Origin: Rickettsiales bacterium
GTDB lineage: Bacteria; Pseudomonadota; Alphaproteobacteria; Methylaequorales; Methylaequoraceae
Direction of reading: 5' to 3'
DNA: 64,000 nt
Assembly: GCA_002691145.1 (NCBI GenBank)
Contig: NZHE01000023.1
Coordinates: 1-64,000 of the forward strand
This document shows, in pieces, positions 19,232 to 31,389 of the stretch (position 1 is its first letter; each line of letters begins with the position of its first letter). The notes under the pieces were generated by a model. The model was not told the DNA's origin, did not search any database, and worked only from the letters and a program-made list of their open reading frames with translations. Made by a program: the position numbers and the translations under genes.

Positions 19232-20803
19232 ATGAAAAATGATATTAAAATTTATGATAGTACTTTACGTGATGGAGCTCAAACAAAGGGTGTAGCATTT
19301 ACTTTTCAGGATAAAATTAAAATTGCAGAAAAATTAGATTTAATTGGGGTAGATTATATCGAAGGGGGATGGCCAGGAGCTAACCCAACTGATGACCAAT
19401 TCTTTAATAATCTTCCTAAATTTAAAAATTCTAAAGTTGTTGCCTTCGGAATGACAAGAAAAAATGGTAATAGTGCTGAAAATGATCCTGGACTAAATTT
19501 TATTTTAAATTCTGGTGCAAAAGCAGCGTGTATTGTAGGAAAGACTTGGGATTTTCACGTTAAAAAAGCTCTCAATATAAGATTAATCCAAAATCTTGAC
19601 ATGATAGGCGATACCATAAAATATTCTAAGCTTAAAATGAAAGAAGTTATGTTTGATGCTGAACATTTCTTTGATGGTTATAAAGCAAATCCTTTATATG
19701 CAATTGATTCATTAAAAGTTGCATATAACTCCGGAGCTGATTGGATAATACTTTGTGATACAAATGGTGGAACACTTCCACATGAGTTAAATGAAATTCT
19801 GAACTCAGTTTTTAAAATTATTCCTAAAAATCAAGTTGGTGTACATTTTCATAATGATACTGATAATGCAACTGCTAATTCAATTGAGTCAGTTAGACAA
19901 GGTGTTTGTCAGGTGCAGGGTACTTTCAATGGTTTGGGTGAAAGATGTGGGAATGCAAATCTAGTGAATGTAGTCACCAATTTATGTTTAAAGTTAAATT
20001 ATAATTTAAAAATGAAGAAAAATTTAAAAAAGATCACTCATTTAAGTAGATTCATAGATGAGACATTAAACAGAAAATCGGAAAGGAATTTGCCTTTCGT
20101 AGGCTCTGCCGCATTTGCTCATAAAGGAGGTCTTCATATATCCGCGGTAAAAAAAGATCCAAGGAGTTATGAACATATTGATCCTAAGCTTGTTGGAAAT
20201 GAGAGAGTTTTAGTGGTTTCCAATCAGTCAGGAATATCAAATATTATTGAGCGACTCCATAAGTTTAAAATTAAAATAAAAAAGGGGGAGAAAAAATTAA
20301 AAGAATTTTTGGAAATTATAAAGAAACAAGAATTTCTTGGTTATGCCTATGATGGAGCTGAGGCGAGTTTTGAAATTTTGGCAAAAAGAAAGTTTAATCA
20401 ACTTCGAGAGTTTTATGAATTAAAAAGTTTCAAAGTTTCAAACGAAAGAGTAAAGGGTATCAATGATAAGTTTGATACCTTATCTTTAGCCGAGATTGAA
20501 GTAAAAGTAAAAAATAAAAGTTTTAAATGCTCAGCAGAAGGGTTAGGTCCCATTAATGCTTTAGACAAATCTTTAAGAAAAGCTTTAATTGAATTTTATC
20601 CAAAATTAAGTGACTTAAATCTAATTGACTATAAAGTAAGAATTTTAACTCCTCAAGACGGCACTCAAGCATTAGTAAGAGTAAGAATTGAATCATCAAA
20701 TAAAAAAAAATCCTGGTCTACAATAGGTGTTTCGAATAATGTAATAGAGGCTTCTTACATTGCCTTAGATGACAGTGTTACTTATCATTTAATGAAAGTG
20801 TAA
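19232..20803 (+). CDS. cimA: (R)-citramalate synthase
   Basis: YDSTLRDGAQTKGVAFTFQDKIKIAEKLD, GGWPGANPTDD, HFHNDTDNATANS, GLGERCGNANL. Confidence 0.93.
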   Translation: MKNDIKIYDSTLRDGAQTKGVAFTFQDKIKIAEKLDLIGVDYIEGGWPGANPTDDQFFNNLPKFKNSKVVAFGMTRKNGNSAENDPGLNFILNSGAKAACIVGKTWDFHVKKALNIRLIQNLDMIGDTIKYSKLKMKEVMFDAEHFFDGYKANPLYAIDSLKVAYNSGADWIILCDTNGGTLPHELNEILNSVFKIIPKNQVGVHFHNDTDNATANSIESVRQGVCQVQGTFNGLGERCGNANLVNVVTNLCLKLNYNLKMKKNLKKITHLSRFIDETLNRKSERNLPFVGSAAFAHKGGLHISAVKKDPRSYEHIDPKLVGNERVLVVSNQSGISNIIERLHKFKIKIKKGEKKLKEFLEIIKKQEFLGYAYDGAEASFEILAKRKFNQLREFYELKSFKVSNERVKGINDKFDTLSLAEIEVKVKNKSFKCSAEGLGPINALDKSLRKALIEFYPKLSDLNLIDYKVRILTPQDGTQALVRVRIESSNKKKSWSTIGVSNNVIEASYIALDDSVTYHLMKV

Positions 20804-20810
20804 AAGATTC

Positions 20811-21545
20811 TTGAATAGTAAAAGGTATTTTCCAACAATTATTTTAGTGAAAACGCAGTTAGCCGAAAATTTCGGTGCTGTGGCTAGGAGTATGGAAAAT
20901 TTCAATTTTACTAATTTAAGACTTGTTCATCCAAAATTTGATTTGAATAGCGAAAAAATTTTACCGTTGGCAGCCGGTGCTAGCAAAGTCCTAAGAAATG
21001 TATCAATATTTAATAGTCTAGAAGAGGCCGTATCAGATTTTAATTTTTTAATAGGTTTTACAGCTAGAAATCGAACATTTAATAAAAAATTTATATCTAT
21101 AGACGATGGTATGAATCAGATAATTGAAAAATTTTCTCATGAAAATAAGATTGCAATTATTTTTGGTCCAGAGAATTCTGGTTTGTCTAATAATGATCTT
21201 ACACTCATTGATAGATTGATTACAATCAAGTCAAATCCAATTTTTTCATCAATTAATCTTTCTCATGCAGTAATTTTATTTTGTTATGAATGGAGTAAAT
21301 TTATTAGTCAAAATGAAAGTTTTGAAATAAAAAGTCAAAAAAAAATATTGGCAAAAAAAGAGGACTTGCTCAATTTTTTTCATAGACTTGAGCTGTTATT
21401 ATCTAAGAGTGGATTTATTAAAACAAAGCAAAGAAAAAAAACAATCACAACCAAACTTAAAAATATTTTTAATCGAATGGACCTTACAAAAAACGAATTG
21501 GATGCTCTTATGGGTATAATCAATAGTCTATATAAAAGTAGGTAA
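20811..21545 (+). CDS. trmJ: RNA 2'-O-methyltransferase, TrmH/TrmJ (SpoU) family
   Basis: LVKTQLAENFGAVARSMENF, GPENSGLSNNDL, SINLSHAVILFCYEW; TTG start. Confidence 0.85.
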   Translation: MNSKRYFPTIILVKTQLAENFGAVARSMENFNFTNLRLVHPKFDLNSEKILPLAAGASKVLRNVSIFNSLEEAVSDFNFLIGFTARNRTFNKKFISIDDGMNQIIEKFSHENKIAIIFGPENSGLSNNDLTLIDRLITIKSNPIFSSINLSHAVILFCYEWSKFISQNESFEIKSQKKILAKKEDLLNFFHRLELLLSKSGFIKTKQRKKTITTKLKNIFNRMDLTKNELDALMGIINSLYKSR

Positions 21546-21562
21546 TTTTTTTTTAAATAAAT

Positions 21563-21590
21563 TTGACTTAAATTAATTAGAAGTTATATT
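21563..21590 (+). promoter_or_regulatory. Candidate sigma70-type promoter for rpsD
   Basis: TTGACT - 16 bp - TATATT just upstream of the rpsD ATG at 21599; the short distance is a caveat. Confidence 0.4.
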
Positions 21591-21598
21591 TCGTACTC

Positions 21599-22216
21599 AT
21601 GACTAGAATTTTAAAAGCAAAGTACAAAATTGATAGAAGATTAAAATGTAATCTTTGGGGTAGACCAAAGAGTCCTTTTAACAAAAAAGAGTATCCACCA
21701 GGCATACATGGTCAAAACAAAAGAAGGAAGCCTTCCGATTACGGAATTCAATTAATGGCGAAGCAGAAACTAAAAAATTATTATGGTTATATCACTGAAA
21801 AGCAATTTTATAATCTTTTTGTAAAAGCTAACAAGCTTAAAGGTGATACTAGTCAGAACTTTGTACAGTTGCTTGAAAGAAGATTAGATGCTGTGGTTTA
21901 CAGAATGAAATTCGTTTCTACAATATTTTCTGCAAGACAATTTGTAAGTCATGGACATATAACAGTTAATGGAAAAAAAGTAACAATACCATCTTATAAC
22001 GTTAGTGATGAAGACATTATTGAGGTAAAAGAAAAAAGTAGAGAAATTCCAATAGTTTTAGAAGCTATAAGTTCCAATGAGAGAGATGTTCCGGATTATA
22101 TATCTGTCGATTATGACAAAATGAAAGGAAAATTCGTAAAAGGTCCCAAGCTTGACGAAATACCTTATCCTGTCCAGATGGAACCTAATCTAGTTATTGA
22201 ATATTATTCCAGATAA
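21599..22216 (+). CDS. rpsD: 30S ribosomal protein S4
   Basis: Start [63 protein letters not shown]. Confidence 0.97.
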   Translation: MTRILKAKYKIDRRLKCNLWGRPKSPFNKKEYPPGIHGQNKRRKPSDYGIQLMAKQKLKNYYGYITEKQFYNLFVKANKLKGDTSQNFVQLLERRLDAVVYRMKFVSTIFSARQFVSHGHITVNGKKVTIPSYNVSDEDIIEVKEKSREIPIVLEAISSNERDVPDYISVDYDKMKGKFVKGPKLDEIPYPVQMEPNLVIEYYSR

Positions 22217-22217
22217 T

Positions 22218-22742
22218 TTAACTATTTAACTTATCTAGTATATTTTGAGGAGATGATTCTTTATAGGGATCTTCTTCAGCATTATCCTTATAGCCTGATT
22301 CAACAAATGAGTGTTTTATAACATTATTTTCAACGATTGCTGCGTATCTCCATGATCGCATTCCAAATCCCAAATTATCTTTTTTAACAAGCATACCCAT
22401 TTTTCTTGTAAACTCTCCATTACCATCAGGTATAACTTGTACTTTACCAATATTGTGATGCTTAGCCCAAGCATTCATAACAAATGAGTCATTTACTGAT
22501 AGACAATAAATTTGTTCAATACCCTTAGCTTGAAATTCGTCATACAGTTTGTTAAAATCAGGTAATTGATATGTAGAACATGTTGGTGTGAATGCACTTG
22601 GTAAGGAAAAAAGAATTACTTTTTTATTAGAAAAGAAATCTGAAGTAGTTTTTGATATCCATTTAAACGGATTATCTCCACTAATAGAGTCGTCTCTTAC
22701 TCTAATTTTAAAAGTAACTTCGGGCAATTTTTTATTTATCAT
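22218..22742 (-). CDS. Peroxiredoxin (glutaredoxin-type Prx5-like)
   Basis: FSLPSAFTPTCSTYQLPDF...CLSVNDSFVMNAWAK...MRSWRYA. Confidence 0.93.
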   Translation of the reverse strand: MINKKLPEVTFKIRVRDDSISGDNPFKWISKTTSDFFSNKKVILFSLPSAFTPTCSTYQLPDFNKLYDEFQAKGIEQIYCLSVNDSFVMNAWAKHHNIGKVQVIPDGNGEFTRKMGMLVKKDNLGFGMRSWRYAAIVENNVIKHSFVESGYKDNAEEDPYKESSPQNILDKLNS

Positions 22743-22827
22743 TAGTAAACCTTTCTTAAAATTGTTTTAAATAAAAATTTAGAATAGTTCTAAGTAAATT
22801 TTTATCAAGTGTTTATTAAAAATATTT

Positions 22828-23586
22828 ATGAGTATTTCAGCATTAATTATAGCCAGGAACGAGCAATCAAAAATTAAAGCGTGTTTAAAATCTATTCAGT
22901 TTGTTGATGAGATAGTAGTTGTCCTTGACAGGTCTTCAGATGATACTAAGAAAATAGCAAAAAACACAAATGCTAGAATATTTTCAGGAGAGTGGGAATT
23001 TGAAGGAGATAGAAGGAACTTTGGAATTAATAAATGTAAAGGGGATTGGATTCTTGAAATTGATGCTGACGAAAGAGTAGGTAAAAAACTTAAAAATGAA
23101 ATCATAGATAAAAGTAAAAATCATAAATTTGACTTTCATTATATAAAATTGCTCAATTTTGTAGGTAATAATCCAGTCCAAAATGGGTGGATGTCTTGCT
23201 TAGCGCCAGATGGAAAGTTTTTATTTTTTAAAAAAGGCGCAAAAGTCTGGAAAAATCAAAGAGTTCATCCAGATTATAATTTAAGTGGAAATAAAGGATG
23301 TGAATTTAAAAATCATCTAGATCATAAAATGTCAGACGACATAAGCGAACTTTTGTTAAGATTTGATAGAAACACAGAATTAAAATCATTAGATTTAATA
23401 ACAAATAATGAAGCCTACAAAAAAAACTTTTCAATAAGAAAAATGTTCTCAAGATTTTTGAAATCTTTTTTTGCAAGAAAAGGTTATAAAGAGGGATTAT
23501 TAGGTCTTTTAATTAGTATATTAAATGCAATTTATCCAATTGTTGTAGGAATTAAAGCCGATTTTAAGAAAGATCGTTTTCATTAA
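22828..23586 (+). CDS. Family 2 glycosyltransferase
   Basis: SALIIARNEQSKIKACLKSIQFVDEIVVVLDRSSDDT...DWILEIDADERV. Confidence 0.9.
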   Translation: MSISALIIARNEQSKIKACLKSIQFVDEIVVVLDRSSDDTKKIAKNTNARIFSGEWEFEGDRRNFGINKCKGDWILEIDADERVGKKLKNEIIDKSKNHKFDFHYIKLLNFVGNNPVQNGWMSCLAPDGKFLFFKKGAKVWKNQRVHPDYNLSGNKGCEFKNHLDHKMSDDISELLLRFDRNTELKSLDLITNNEAYKKNFSIRKMFSRFLKSFFARKGYKEGLLGLLISILNAIYPIVVGIKADFKKDRFH

Positions 23587-23911
23587 TTGAATATTCAATC
23601 TTATTTTTCTTCAAAATTTCGATTATCTCTCCATTTTCGGCGATTTCTTTCAAAATATCACATCCTCCAATAAACTCCCCTTTAATATAAATTTGGGGTA
23701 TCGTTGGCCAACTTGAAAAGTCTTTTATATTTTGCCTTAATTCAGAGTCCTCTAAAACATTATAGCTTTTATAGTTAATGTTGAAATAATTTAAGATACC
23801 AACAACTTGGGCAGAAAACCCACATTGAGGAAAATCTGGATCGCCTTTCATAAATAATACAACATCATTTTTTTTTATCATATTTTCTATTTTCTCTAGA
23901 ATTTGGCTCAT
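23564..23911 (-). CDS. grxD: Monothiol glutaredoxin (Grx4/GrxD family)
   Basis: VVLFMKGDPDFPQCGFSAQVV...WPTIPQIYIKGEFIGGCDI. Confidence 0.95.
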   Translation of the reverse strand: MSQILEKIENMIKKNDVVLFMKGDPDFPQCGFSAQVVGILNYFNINYKSYNVLEDSELRQNIKDFSSWPTIPQIYIKGEFIGGCDILKEIAENGEIIEILKKNKIEYSINENDLS

Positions 23912-23927
23912 TGTATGTTTCTCCTAA

Positions 23928-24164
23928 TTAAGTTTCTAATGTTGTTAATTTTAACGCATGAAGTTTAGTTCCCATATCATCACCAAGTGCTTTATATACT
24001 AATTGATGTTGTTGAACCTTACTTAAGCCATTAAATCTTGATGACTTAATTGTTGCATGGTAATGGTTTTCATCCCCTCTTAAATCAATTATAGAAATAT
24101 CAGAATCCTCAAAATTCTTTTCTAAAACATCATTTAATTCTTTTAAAGACATTGGCATAATCAA
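23928..24164 (-). CDS. BolA family protein
   Basis: [37 protein letters not shown]. Confidence 0.92.
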   Translation of the reverse strand: MIMPMSLKELNDVLEKNFEDSDISIIDLRGDENHYHATIKSSRFNGLSKVQQHQLVYKALGDDMGTKLHALKLTTLET

Positions 24165-26335
24165 TTGTTATAATTAATAAACCATTTTTTGTTTTTTTCA
24201 ATCATTTCTTTAACTGAAATTATTATGTCATTATTTATATTCAATTCGTTTTCAACTACGTGACCAATATGTTTCACATAAATTTTTTTTTCTTTTGCTG
24301 TTTTTAATATTAAATCTTTATCTTTCGCAATTATAATATATCTAGATTGATCTTCTCCAAATAACCAATTTACTCGTATATTTCTTTTATTCAAAGTTAT
24401 TTTAGCACCTAAATTATTTGCAATTATCATTTCTGCTAATGCAATCAAGAATCCTCCATCTGAAATATCATGACAACCTGTAATATGATTTGACAGAATT
24501 AAATTATGAAGAAATAAACCATTTTTTTTTTCCAAGTCTAGGTCTATTTTAGGGGGTAATCCCATCTCATTTTTATTAATTACTTTGTAAAAAGCAGAAC
24601 ATCCAAGATGTCCATCTGTCTTTCCTAGTATAAAAATATTATGGTTCAATAACATTTTAAAAGAACATGCATTCTTTAAGTTTTTGATTAAACCAACACC
24701 ACCAATTACTGGTGTTGGGTAGATGCTTTTTCCTTTTGTTTCGTTGTAAAGAGAAACATTTCCTGAAACCACAGGGAAGTTTAACTTCTTACAAGCATAA
24801 CCTATCCCCTTTATAGATTCTTTAATTTCAAACATAATTTCTTTTTTTTCTGGATTACCAAAGTTAAGATTATCTGTTATGGCCAGGGGTTTAGAACCAG
24901 CAGCAATTAAATTTCTCCAATTTTCAGCAACGGAAATTATAGAACCTAAAAAGGGATCTGATTTGCAATATATAGGATTACAATCGCAAGCAATTGCAAT
25001 TGCTTTATTGGTATTATGAATTCTTATAATTGCTGAGTCTGACTGTTCTGAGCTTTTTAAAGTGTCACCCATTACAGTTTTATCGTACTGGTTGAAAATC
25101 CACTCTTTTGAAGAATAATTAGGGCTAGACAAAATTTTGAGTAAGACATTTTTAATATTATATTTCTTTAATTTTAATTTTGTAATACGCTTTACGTGAT
25201 TTTTTCTTGATGGTCTATCATACTCAGGCGCGTGCTCTACAAGAGGTTTTATTGGTAATTTTGCTTGTAAATTTTTTTTAAGAAATATTCTCATCTCTCC
25301 AGATTTGTTTAAGACTCCGATTTCAGAGTAATTTAGTCCCCACTTTTTAAAAATATTTTTTGAAAGCTTTCTAAAACTTGGATTAATCACCATTAACATT
25401 CTTTCTTGTGTTTCAGACAACATTATTTCATAAGGTTGCATTTTAGATTCTCTAGTTGGAATTTTATCTAGAAATAAATCAATGCCACAATCTCCTTTTG
25501 AAGCCATTTCAAATGAAGAAGATGTTAATCCAGCTGCCCCCATATCCTGAATTGCTATTATTGCTTCACTATTCATTAATTCTAAACAGGCCTCCATAAG
25601 TAACTTTTCTGTAAATGGATCTCCTACTTGTACTTGAGGTCTTTTATTTTTTGATTCATCATCAAATTCAGCAGACGCCATTGTGGCACCATGAATGCCA
25701 TCACGTCCTGTTTTTGCACCAACATATATTACTGGATAGTTATTACCTTTAGCTATTGAATAAAAAATTTTATTTTTTTTTACCAATCCGACGCACATGG
25801 CATTTACAAGATTATTATTATTGTAACTTTCATGAAAAAAACATTCTCCACCAACAGTCGGCACACCTACGCAATTTCCATAATCTCCTATACCAGAGAC
25901 AACTCCAGATAATAGATATTTAGTTTTCTTATTATTAGTAGAACCAAATCTTAATGAATTTAAATTTGCAATAGGTCTTGCGCCCATTGTAAATATATCT
26001 CTCATTATTCCTCCAACTCCTGTAGCTGCCCCTTGATATGGTTCTATAAAGGATGGATGGTTATGACTTTCCATTTTAAAAACTATTGCATCTTGATTAC
26101 CAATATCGATTATTCCTGCATTTTCTCCAGGACCACATATAATCCACGGAGCTTTTGAAGGAAGAGTTTTTAACCACTTTTTTGTGGACTTATATGAGCA
26201 ATGTTCACTCCACATTACCGAAAAAATTCCAAGTTCTACTAAATTTGGATAACGACCCAAAATTTTTAAAATTAATTTAAATTCTTTCTTAGTAAGATTA
26301 TGTTTTTTAATTTCTTTATCAGAAAAGTTGTTCAT
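24161..26335 (-). CDS. purL: Phosphoribosylformylglycinamidine synthase, large subunit
   Basis: [52 protein letters not shown]. Confidence 0.97.
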   Translation of the reverse strand: MNNFSDKEIKKHNLTKKEFKLILKILGRYPNLVELGIFSVMWSEHCSYKSTKKWLKTLPSKAPWIICGPGENAGIIDIGNQDAIVFKMESHNHPSFIEPYQGAATGVGGIMRDIFTMGARPIANLNSLRFGSTNNKKTKYLLSGVVSGIGDYGNCVGVPTVGGECFFHESYNNNNLVNAMCVGLVKKNKIFYSIAKGNNYPVIYVGAKTGRDGIHGATMASAEFDDESKNKRPQVQVGDPFTEKLLMEACLELMNSEAIIAIQDMGAAGLTSSSFEMASKGDCGIDLFLDKIPTRESKMQPYEIMLSETQERMLMVINPSFRKLSKNIFKKWGLNYSEIGVLNKSGEMRIFLKKNLQAKLPIKPLVEHAPEYDRPSRKNHVKRITKLKLKKYNIKNVLLKILSSPNYSSKEWIFNQYDKTVMGDTLKSSEQSDSAIIRIHNTNKAIAIACDCNPIYCKSDPFLGSIISVAENWRNLIAAGSKPLAITDNLNFGNPEKKEIMFEIKESIKGIGYACKKLNFPVVSGNVSLYNETKGKSIYPTPVIGGVGLIKNLKNACSFKMLLNHNIFILGKTDGHLGCSAFYKVINKNEMGLPPKIDLDLEKKNGLFLHNLILSNHITGCHDISDGGFLIALAEMIIANNLGAKITLNKRNIRVNWLFGEDQSRYIIIAKDKDLILKTAKEKKIYVKHIGHVVENELNINNDIIISVKEMIEKNKKWFINYNN

Positions 26336-27018
26336 AAAATATTTCCTAAATTTTCTAAAAAAAACTTTCCATCCTGGTTGTCTTGGTCTATAGCTCTCTC
26401 AGGATGGGGCATCATACCAATAATATTTCCCTTTTTATTTTGAATTGCAGCAATATTATTTACTGAACCATTTGGATTTGATTGAAAATCAATGGTTCCG
26501 TCTTGACTGCAATATTGAAGAATAATTTGTTCATTATCTTGAATTTTTTTTAATTTTTCATTGTCTATAAAATAATTACCTTGCCCATGCGCAATGGGTA
26601 ATTTTATTATGTTATTATCATTTGATTTTGATTTAAATTTATGAAATTTTAATTTTAAAAATATATCCTTGTTTAAGAATTTAGTGTTCTTATTTTTTAT
26701 TAGTGCACCTGGTAATAAATTACTTTCTGTCAAAATCTGAAACCCATTACAAATTCCTACTATTGGATAGTTTTTTTCCGATAATCTTATTATCTCTTTA
26801 ATTGCTGGAGATTTTGTCGCTATTACTCCAGCTCTTAAGTAATCGCCAAACGAAAATCCACCAGGTATAAATATAATATCAGTATTTTCTATGTGTGACT
26901 CTGTATACCAAATAAGTTGAGGTTTACATTTATAAATCTTCTCAATAGCATTTTTTAGGTCTCTATCACAATTAGAACCGGGAAAAATTATTATAGAAAC
27001 TCTTAGTTTAGACAACAC
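26332..27018 (-). CDS. purQ: Phosphoribosylformylglycinamidine synthase, glutaminase subunit
   Basis: [47 protein letters not shown]. Confidence 0.97.
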   Translation of the reverse strand: MLSKLRVSIIIFPGSNCDRDLKNAIEKIYKCKPQLIWYTESHIENTDIIFIPGGFSFGDYLRAGVIATKSPAIKEIIRLSEKNYPIVGICNGFQILTESNLLPGALIKNKNTKFLNKDIFLKLKFHKFKSKSNDNNIIKLPIAHGQGNYFIDNEKLKKIQDNEQIILQYCSQDGTIDFQSNPNGSVNNIAAIQNKKGNIIGMMPHPERAIDQDNQDGKFFLENLGNIL

Positions 27019-27291
27019 TTAACTTTTTAATTTTATAATTTTAAAGTTTTCTATTACCGGATTTGCTAACAGATCACTGCTGATTGATGAAATCTTTTCT
27101 TCATTACTGTCTAATTCAACATTATTCATTTCGATATCAAAATATTTCCCTCTAGATAGATTTTTGATATTATCATATCCTAAATTTTTAATGGTTTTTT
27201 TGATTTCCTCGGCTTCTGGATCTAAAATTCCATTTCTAAGTGAAACAAAAACTCTATATTTCATTTTTAATTTCCTTTGCAGAAAAATCAT
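27019..27291 (-). CDS. purS: Phosphoribosylformylglycinamidine synthase, PurS subunit
   Basis: [42 protein letters not shown]; position between purC and purQ. Confidence 0.93.
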   Translation of the reverse strand: MIFLQRKLKMKYRVFVSLRNGILDPEAEEIKKTIKNLGYDNIKNLSRGKYFDIEMNNVELDSNEEKISSISSDLLANPVIENFKIIKLKS

Positions 27292-28009
27292 TATTTAATA
27301 GACCTAATCTGGATGCAACTTCTTGATATGCAGTATCAACTTCGCCAAGATCATTCCTAAATCTGTCTTTATCTAGTTTTTTATTAGTTTTAAGGTCCCA
27401 AAGTCTACAATTATCCGGACTTATTTCATCAGCTAACATAATTATACATTCATCAGAGTTCCAATATCTTCCAAATTCAAGCTTAAAATCGACTAATCTT
27501 ATATTTTGTGCAAGAAAAAAACCCATCAGAAAATCATTTACTTTAAAGCTTAAATTTATAATTTCTTCTATTTCCATACTATTTGCCCATTCAAATATAA
27601 GAATGTGTTCCTCAGAAATAATGGGATCATTTAAGCTATCATTTTTTAGATAAAACTCTATTAATGGTCTTTGTAATATTTTGCCTTCATCAATACCAAG
27701 TCTTTTTACAAGTGAACCTGCTGATATATTTCTTATAACTACCTCTATAGGCAGTATATCAACTTTATGAATTAATTGTTCGCGCATATTGAGCCTTTTT
27801 ATCAAATGATTAGGTATATTAATTGAACTTAATCTCTTCATAAGTAATTCAGAAATTAAATTATTAATTACACCTTTGCCTGGGATATTACCTTTTTTTT
27901 TATTATTAAATGCTGTAGCCTCATCCTTAAAATACTGAATAAGTGTGTTAGGTTTATCTCCTAAATAAATTATTTTTGCTTTGCCCTCGTATAACTTCTT
28001 TTTTTTCAT
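27254..28009 (-). CDS. purC: SAICAR synthase
   Basis: [42 protein letters not shown]. Confidence 0.97.
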   Translation of the reverse strand: MKKKKLYEGKAKIIYLGDKPNTLIQYFKDEATAFNNKKKGNIPGKGVINNLISELLMKRLSSINIPNHLIKRLNMREQLIHKVDILPIEVVIRNISAGSLVKRLGIDEGKILQRPLIEFYLKNDSLNDPIISEEHILIFEWANSMEIEEIINLSFKVNDFLMGFFLAQNIRLVDFKLEFGRYWNSDECIIMLADEISPDNCRLWDLKTNKKLDKDRFRNDLGEVDTAYQEVASRLGLLNNDFSAKEIKNEI

Positions 28010-29304
28010 TACTTACCCAAAACTTTATTGAAGATATTATCAATATTTTTAAAATGATAATTTAAATCGAAAATTTTTGAGATCTCAGAAGATTTCAAGA
28101 ATTGCTTTATTTGTTTATCTTTATTTAACAACAATTTAAAACTGACATTTTTTTTCCAAGACTCCATCGCGATTTTTTGTACTTTTTTATATGCGTCCTC
28201 TCTTGTTAACCCTTTTTTTATTAAAACTAACATCACTCTTTGAGAGTTGTATAACCCGTTAGTATTATCCAAATTTTCTTTCATTTTTGATTTATTTACA
28301 ACAAGATTTTTTATGACATTTTTTAATCTATTGATTGAAAAATCTAAAAGCACCAAAGTATCGGGACATAATAACCTTTCAACAGATGAATGCGAAATAT
28401 CTCTTTCATGCCACAAAGATATATTTTCCATCATAGGATACACAGTTGAACGAATTACTCTTGATAACCCTGTTAAATTTTCGCTTAAAACTGGATTTCT
28501 TTTATGTGGCATTGCTGAGGAACCCTTTTGATTTTTTGCAAAAAATTCCTCTACTTCATTTACCTCGCTTCGTTGCAAATGTCGAATTTCAGTAGCAAGA
28601 TTTTCAATAGAGCTAGCTATAATTCCTAAAACAGAAAATAGATAAGCATGCCTGTCTCTTGGTATTATTTGAGTGGAAACTGATTCAACCTTTAATCCTA
28701 ATTTTTTTGCAACATAATTTTCAACTTCAGGACCTATGTTTGCATATGTTCCAACTGCACCGGAGATAGAGCAAATTGAAATTTCCTTTTCTGCATTCAG
28801 TAATCTTTCATAGTTTCTTTGAAACTCACAATATTTACCTAATAACTTTAAACCAAAAGTAGTTGGTTCAGCAAATATTCCATGGCTTCTTCCAATGCAT
28901 GGAGTTGTCTTGTACATTAATGCTTTATTTTTTAAAATAATAATCAAATCTTTAAGCTCTTTTTTAATTAAGCTACAAGATTGTTTTAATTGCACAGATA
29001 GACATGTATCAAGAACGTCAGAGGAAGTCATACCCTGATGTATAAATCTAGAATCTGAACCAATATATTCACTTAAGTTTGTAAGAAAAGCTATAACATC
29101 ATGCTTAACTTCATTTTCTATTTGTTCAATTCTTTCAATTTGAAAATTAGCCTTTTCCTTAATAATTTTCAAACTTTTTTGAGGGATAAACCCCAATTTT
29201 TCCTGAGCTTCGCAGGCCAAAATCTCGATTTGCAACCATATGGCGTACTTATTCTTTGGTTCCCAAATCTCTGCTAATTCTTTTCTAGAATATCTTGGTA
29301 TCAT
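28009..29304 (-). CDS. purB: Adenylosuccinate lyase
   Basis: [43 protein letters not shown]. Confidence 0.97.
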   Translation of the reverse strand: MIPRYSRKELAEIWEPKNKYAIWLQIEILACEAQEKLGFIPQKSLKIIKEKANFQIERIEQIENEVKHDVIAFLTNLSEYIGSDSRFIHQGMTSSDVLDTCLSVQLKQSCSLIKKELKDLIIILKNKALMYKTTPCIGRSHGIFAEPTTFGLKLLGKYCEFQRNYERLLNAEKEISICSISGAVGTYANIGPEVENYVAKKLGLKVESVSTQIIPRDRHAYLFSVLGIIASSIENLATEIRHLQRSEVNEVEEFFAKNQKGSSAMPHKRNPVLSENLTGLSRVIRSTVYPMMENISLWHERDISHSSVERLLCPDTLVLLDFSINRLKNVIKNLVVNKSKMKENLDNTNGLYNSQRVMLVLIKKGLTREDAYKKVQKIAMESWKKNVSFKLLLNKDKQIKQFLKSSEISKIFDLNYHFKNIDNIFNKVLGK

Positions 29305-30101
29305 TTAGCAATATAAGGTGGAAAATTATACTCTTTTACAGATTTTGTAAAAATCTCATATCCAGTTTTTGTTACTCCAACAGAGTGTTCAAATTGTGCA
29401 GATAATGATTTGTCAGAGGTAACAGCTGTCCAGCCGTCAGATAAAACCTTAATTTTGAAATTTCCGATATTGATCATTGGTTCTATTGTAAAAAACATTC
29501 CTTCTTTTAGTACTTCTCCCTCTCCAGAATTTCCATAATGAAGTATACTTGGATAATCGTGAAACACTTCACCTAAACCATGACCACAAAAATCTCTAAC
29601 AACTGAATATTTTTTTTTTTCTGAAAATTTTTGTATTGCATACCCAATATCTCCGACTGTATTTCCTGGCTTTACCATTTCAATACCTCGCATCATAGCT
29701 TCATAAGTGGTTTCGACGAGTCTTTGTGCTTTTATACTTACTTTTCCCACATAAAACATTCTACTTGTATCACCATGCCATCCATTGAGAACTGGTGTTA
29801 CATCAATATTTAAAATATCTCCGTCTGTTAGAACTTTTTCACTTGGTATACCATGACAAACAACATGATTGACAGATGTGCAAATTGACATTGGAAAACC
29901 TTTATAGTTTAGTGGAGCAGGCATTGCACCATTCTTAGTTTGAAACTCATGACAAATATTATTTATCTCTAAAGTTGTAATTCCCGGTTTCACAAAATCA
30001 GTTATATGATCTAGGCAATCAGCTGCCAATTTACCTGCCATTCGCATCTTCTCAAAGGATTCTTTCTTATGGATTTTAATTAGACTTGAGTTTTTTATCA
30101 T
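29301..30101 (-). CDS. map: Methionine aminopeptidase type I
   Basis: MRMAGKLAADCLDHITDFVKPGITT, VCHGIPS, DVTPVLNGWHGDTSRMF, CGHGLGEVFHDYPSI. Confidence 0.97.
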   Translation of the reverse strand: MIKNSSLIKIHKKESFEKMRMAGKLAADCLDHITDFVKPGITTLEINNICHEFQTKNGAMPAPLNYKGFPMSICTSVNHVVCHGIPSEKVLTDGDILNIDVTPVLNGWHGDTSRMFYVGKVSIKAQRLVETTYEAMMRGIEMVKPGNTVGDIGYAIQKFSEKKKYSVVRDFCGHGLGEVFHDYPSILHYGNSGEGEVLKEGMFFTIEPMINIGNFKIKVLSDGWTAVTSDKSLSAQFEHSVGVTKTGYEIFTKSVKEYNFPPYIAK

Positions 30102-30166
30102 AAAATATTTGTTAAAATAAAATTAATCTATAATAATTTATAACAATTGTTTAGTAAAAATTAAAA

Positions 30167-30913
30167 ATGGTAGTTAAAAGAAAAATTTCAGGAATAATAA
30201 TCATTGGTGATGAGATTTTATCAGGAAAAACTCTCGATACAAACTCAAACTACATCTCTAAGGAATTAGGGTTGCGAGGCATCGATGTTAAAGAGATTTC
30301 GATAATCAATGATGATAAAAAAATAATAATAAATAAAACCTTGGAATTTTCAGGGAAATTTGACTATGTATTTACGACAGGTGGGATCGGGCCAACTCAT
30401 GATGATTTAACGACCGAAGCAATATCTACGGCATTTGATAAAGTTTTAGAACTTAATGAAGAGGCTCACTCATATCTAAAAAAACATTACACACAGGATG
30501 AACTTACCAAAGCAAGACTGAAAATGGCTTACTTACCAAAAGGAAGTAAATTAATATTAAACCCAGTAAGTTTAGCACCTGGTTTTTATATTAAAAATGT
30601 ATATGTTTTTCCAGGTGTGCCTGAGATATTAAAGGCCATGTTTTTTGAATTTATTGATAAGTTTTCTGATAAGGATATTATGCCTCAAATAAATATTTCA
30701 ACTTTGCTTTCTGAGGGTGTGATAGCTGATTATATTAAATCTATCCAACAAGAAAATCCTAAAGTTTCCATAGGAAGCTATCCATACTTTAAAAGTAATT
30801 TATTTGGAGTTTCATTAATTTTAAAAAGCCAGGACAAAGATTTGCTCCAAAACGTTGGTGAACAGATTTTTTATTTTCTCGACAAAAAAAAAGGAAAGCC
30901 TAAGTATTTTTAA
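30167..30913 (+). CDS. Molybdopterin-binding (MoCF/CinA N-terminal-like) protein
   Basis: IIIGDEILSGKTLDTNSNYISKELGLRGIDV...FTTGGIGPTHDDLTTEAI...VFPGVPEILKAMF. Confidence 0.88.
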   Translation: MVVKRKISGIIIIGDEILSGKTLDTNSNYISKELGLRGIDVKEISIINDDKKIIINKTLEFSGKFDYVFTTGGIGPTHDDLTTEAISTAFDKVLELNEEAHSYLKKHYTQDELTKARLKMAYLPKGSKLILNPVSLAPGFYIKNVYVFPGVPEILKAMFFEFIDKFSDKDIMPQINISTLLSEGVIADYIKSIQQENPKVSIGSYPYFKSNLFGVSLILKSQDKDLLQNVGEQIFYFLDKKKGKPKYF

Positions 30914-30916
30914 TTT

Positions 30917-31342
30917 TTATTCCAATAAAGCATTTGTTTTATTTTTTATTTTTATTTTTATTAAAGTATTAAGCTTTTGATTAGACCATTTAAGCATTTC
31001 CTTTCTGAAAACCTTTTCAGTAATCTTTTCTAATTCTTGAATACCTAAATTATTATAAACCTTGTTAAAATACTTATGTTTATTCCAATCATATTTTTCG
31101 TTTTTTTTAAAGTTTTTGAGGTTTTTTTTAGCTTCGAGTTTATCAAATTTTATAGAAGTATTATAAGATTTTGAATTTAACACATCTTCAATTTTTTCTT
31201 CTGATTCAATTAATGATTCTTTTTTTTCTGTTTTAAGCGGGAGTATTTTTCCTGTAGGGAGCTTTACTTTCTCATTTCTAGCTGTTTCTAATAAATTGTT
31301 TATAGATAATATGATATTTTCAAGACTTCTTTTTTTATTCAT
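30917..31342 (-). CDS. Hypothetical protein with a possible PopZ/DUF2497-like C-terminus
   Basis: C-term LEKITEKVFRKEMLKWSNQKLNTLIKIKIKNKT resembles the amphipathic helical PopZ C-terminus; weak. Confidence 0.5.
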   Translation of the reverse strand: MNKKRSLENIILSINNLLETARNEKVKLPTGKILPLKTEKKESLIESEEKIEDVLNSKSYNTSIKFDKLEAKKNLKNFKKNEKYDWNKHKYFNKVYNNLGIQELEKITEKVFRKEMLKWSNQKLNTLIKIKIKNKTNALLE

Positions 31343-31389
31343 GTTAATATTCTATATTTTCATTACATGGTTAGAGGGTTTAAATAAAA

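Noticed and set aside
28247-28531. 94-aa plus-strand ORF
   Set aside because: Antisense to purB, which is intact with clear catalytic motifs.
23564-30101. map-pur-bolA-grxD block as a novel operon
   Set aside because: purB-purC-purS-purQ-purL-bolA-grxD order is a familiar alphaproteobacterial arrangement; ordinary.
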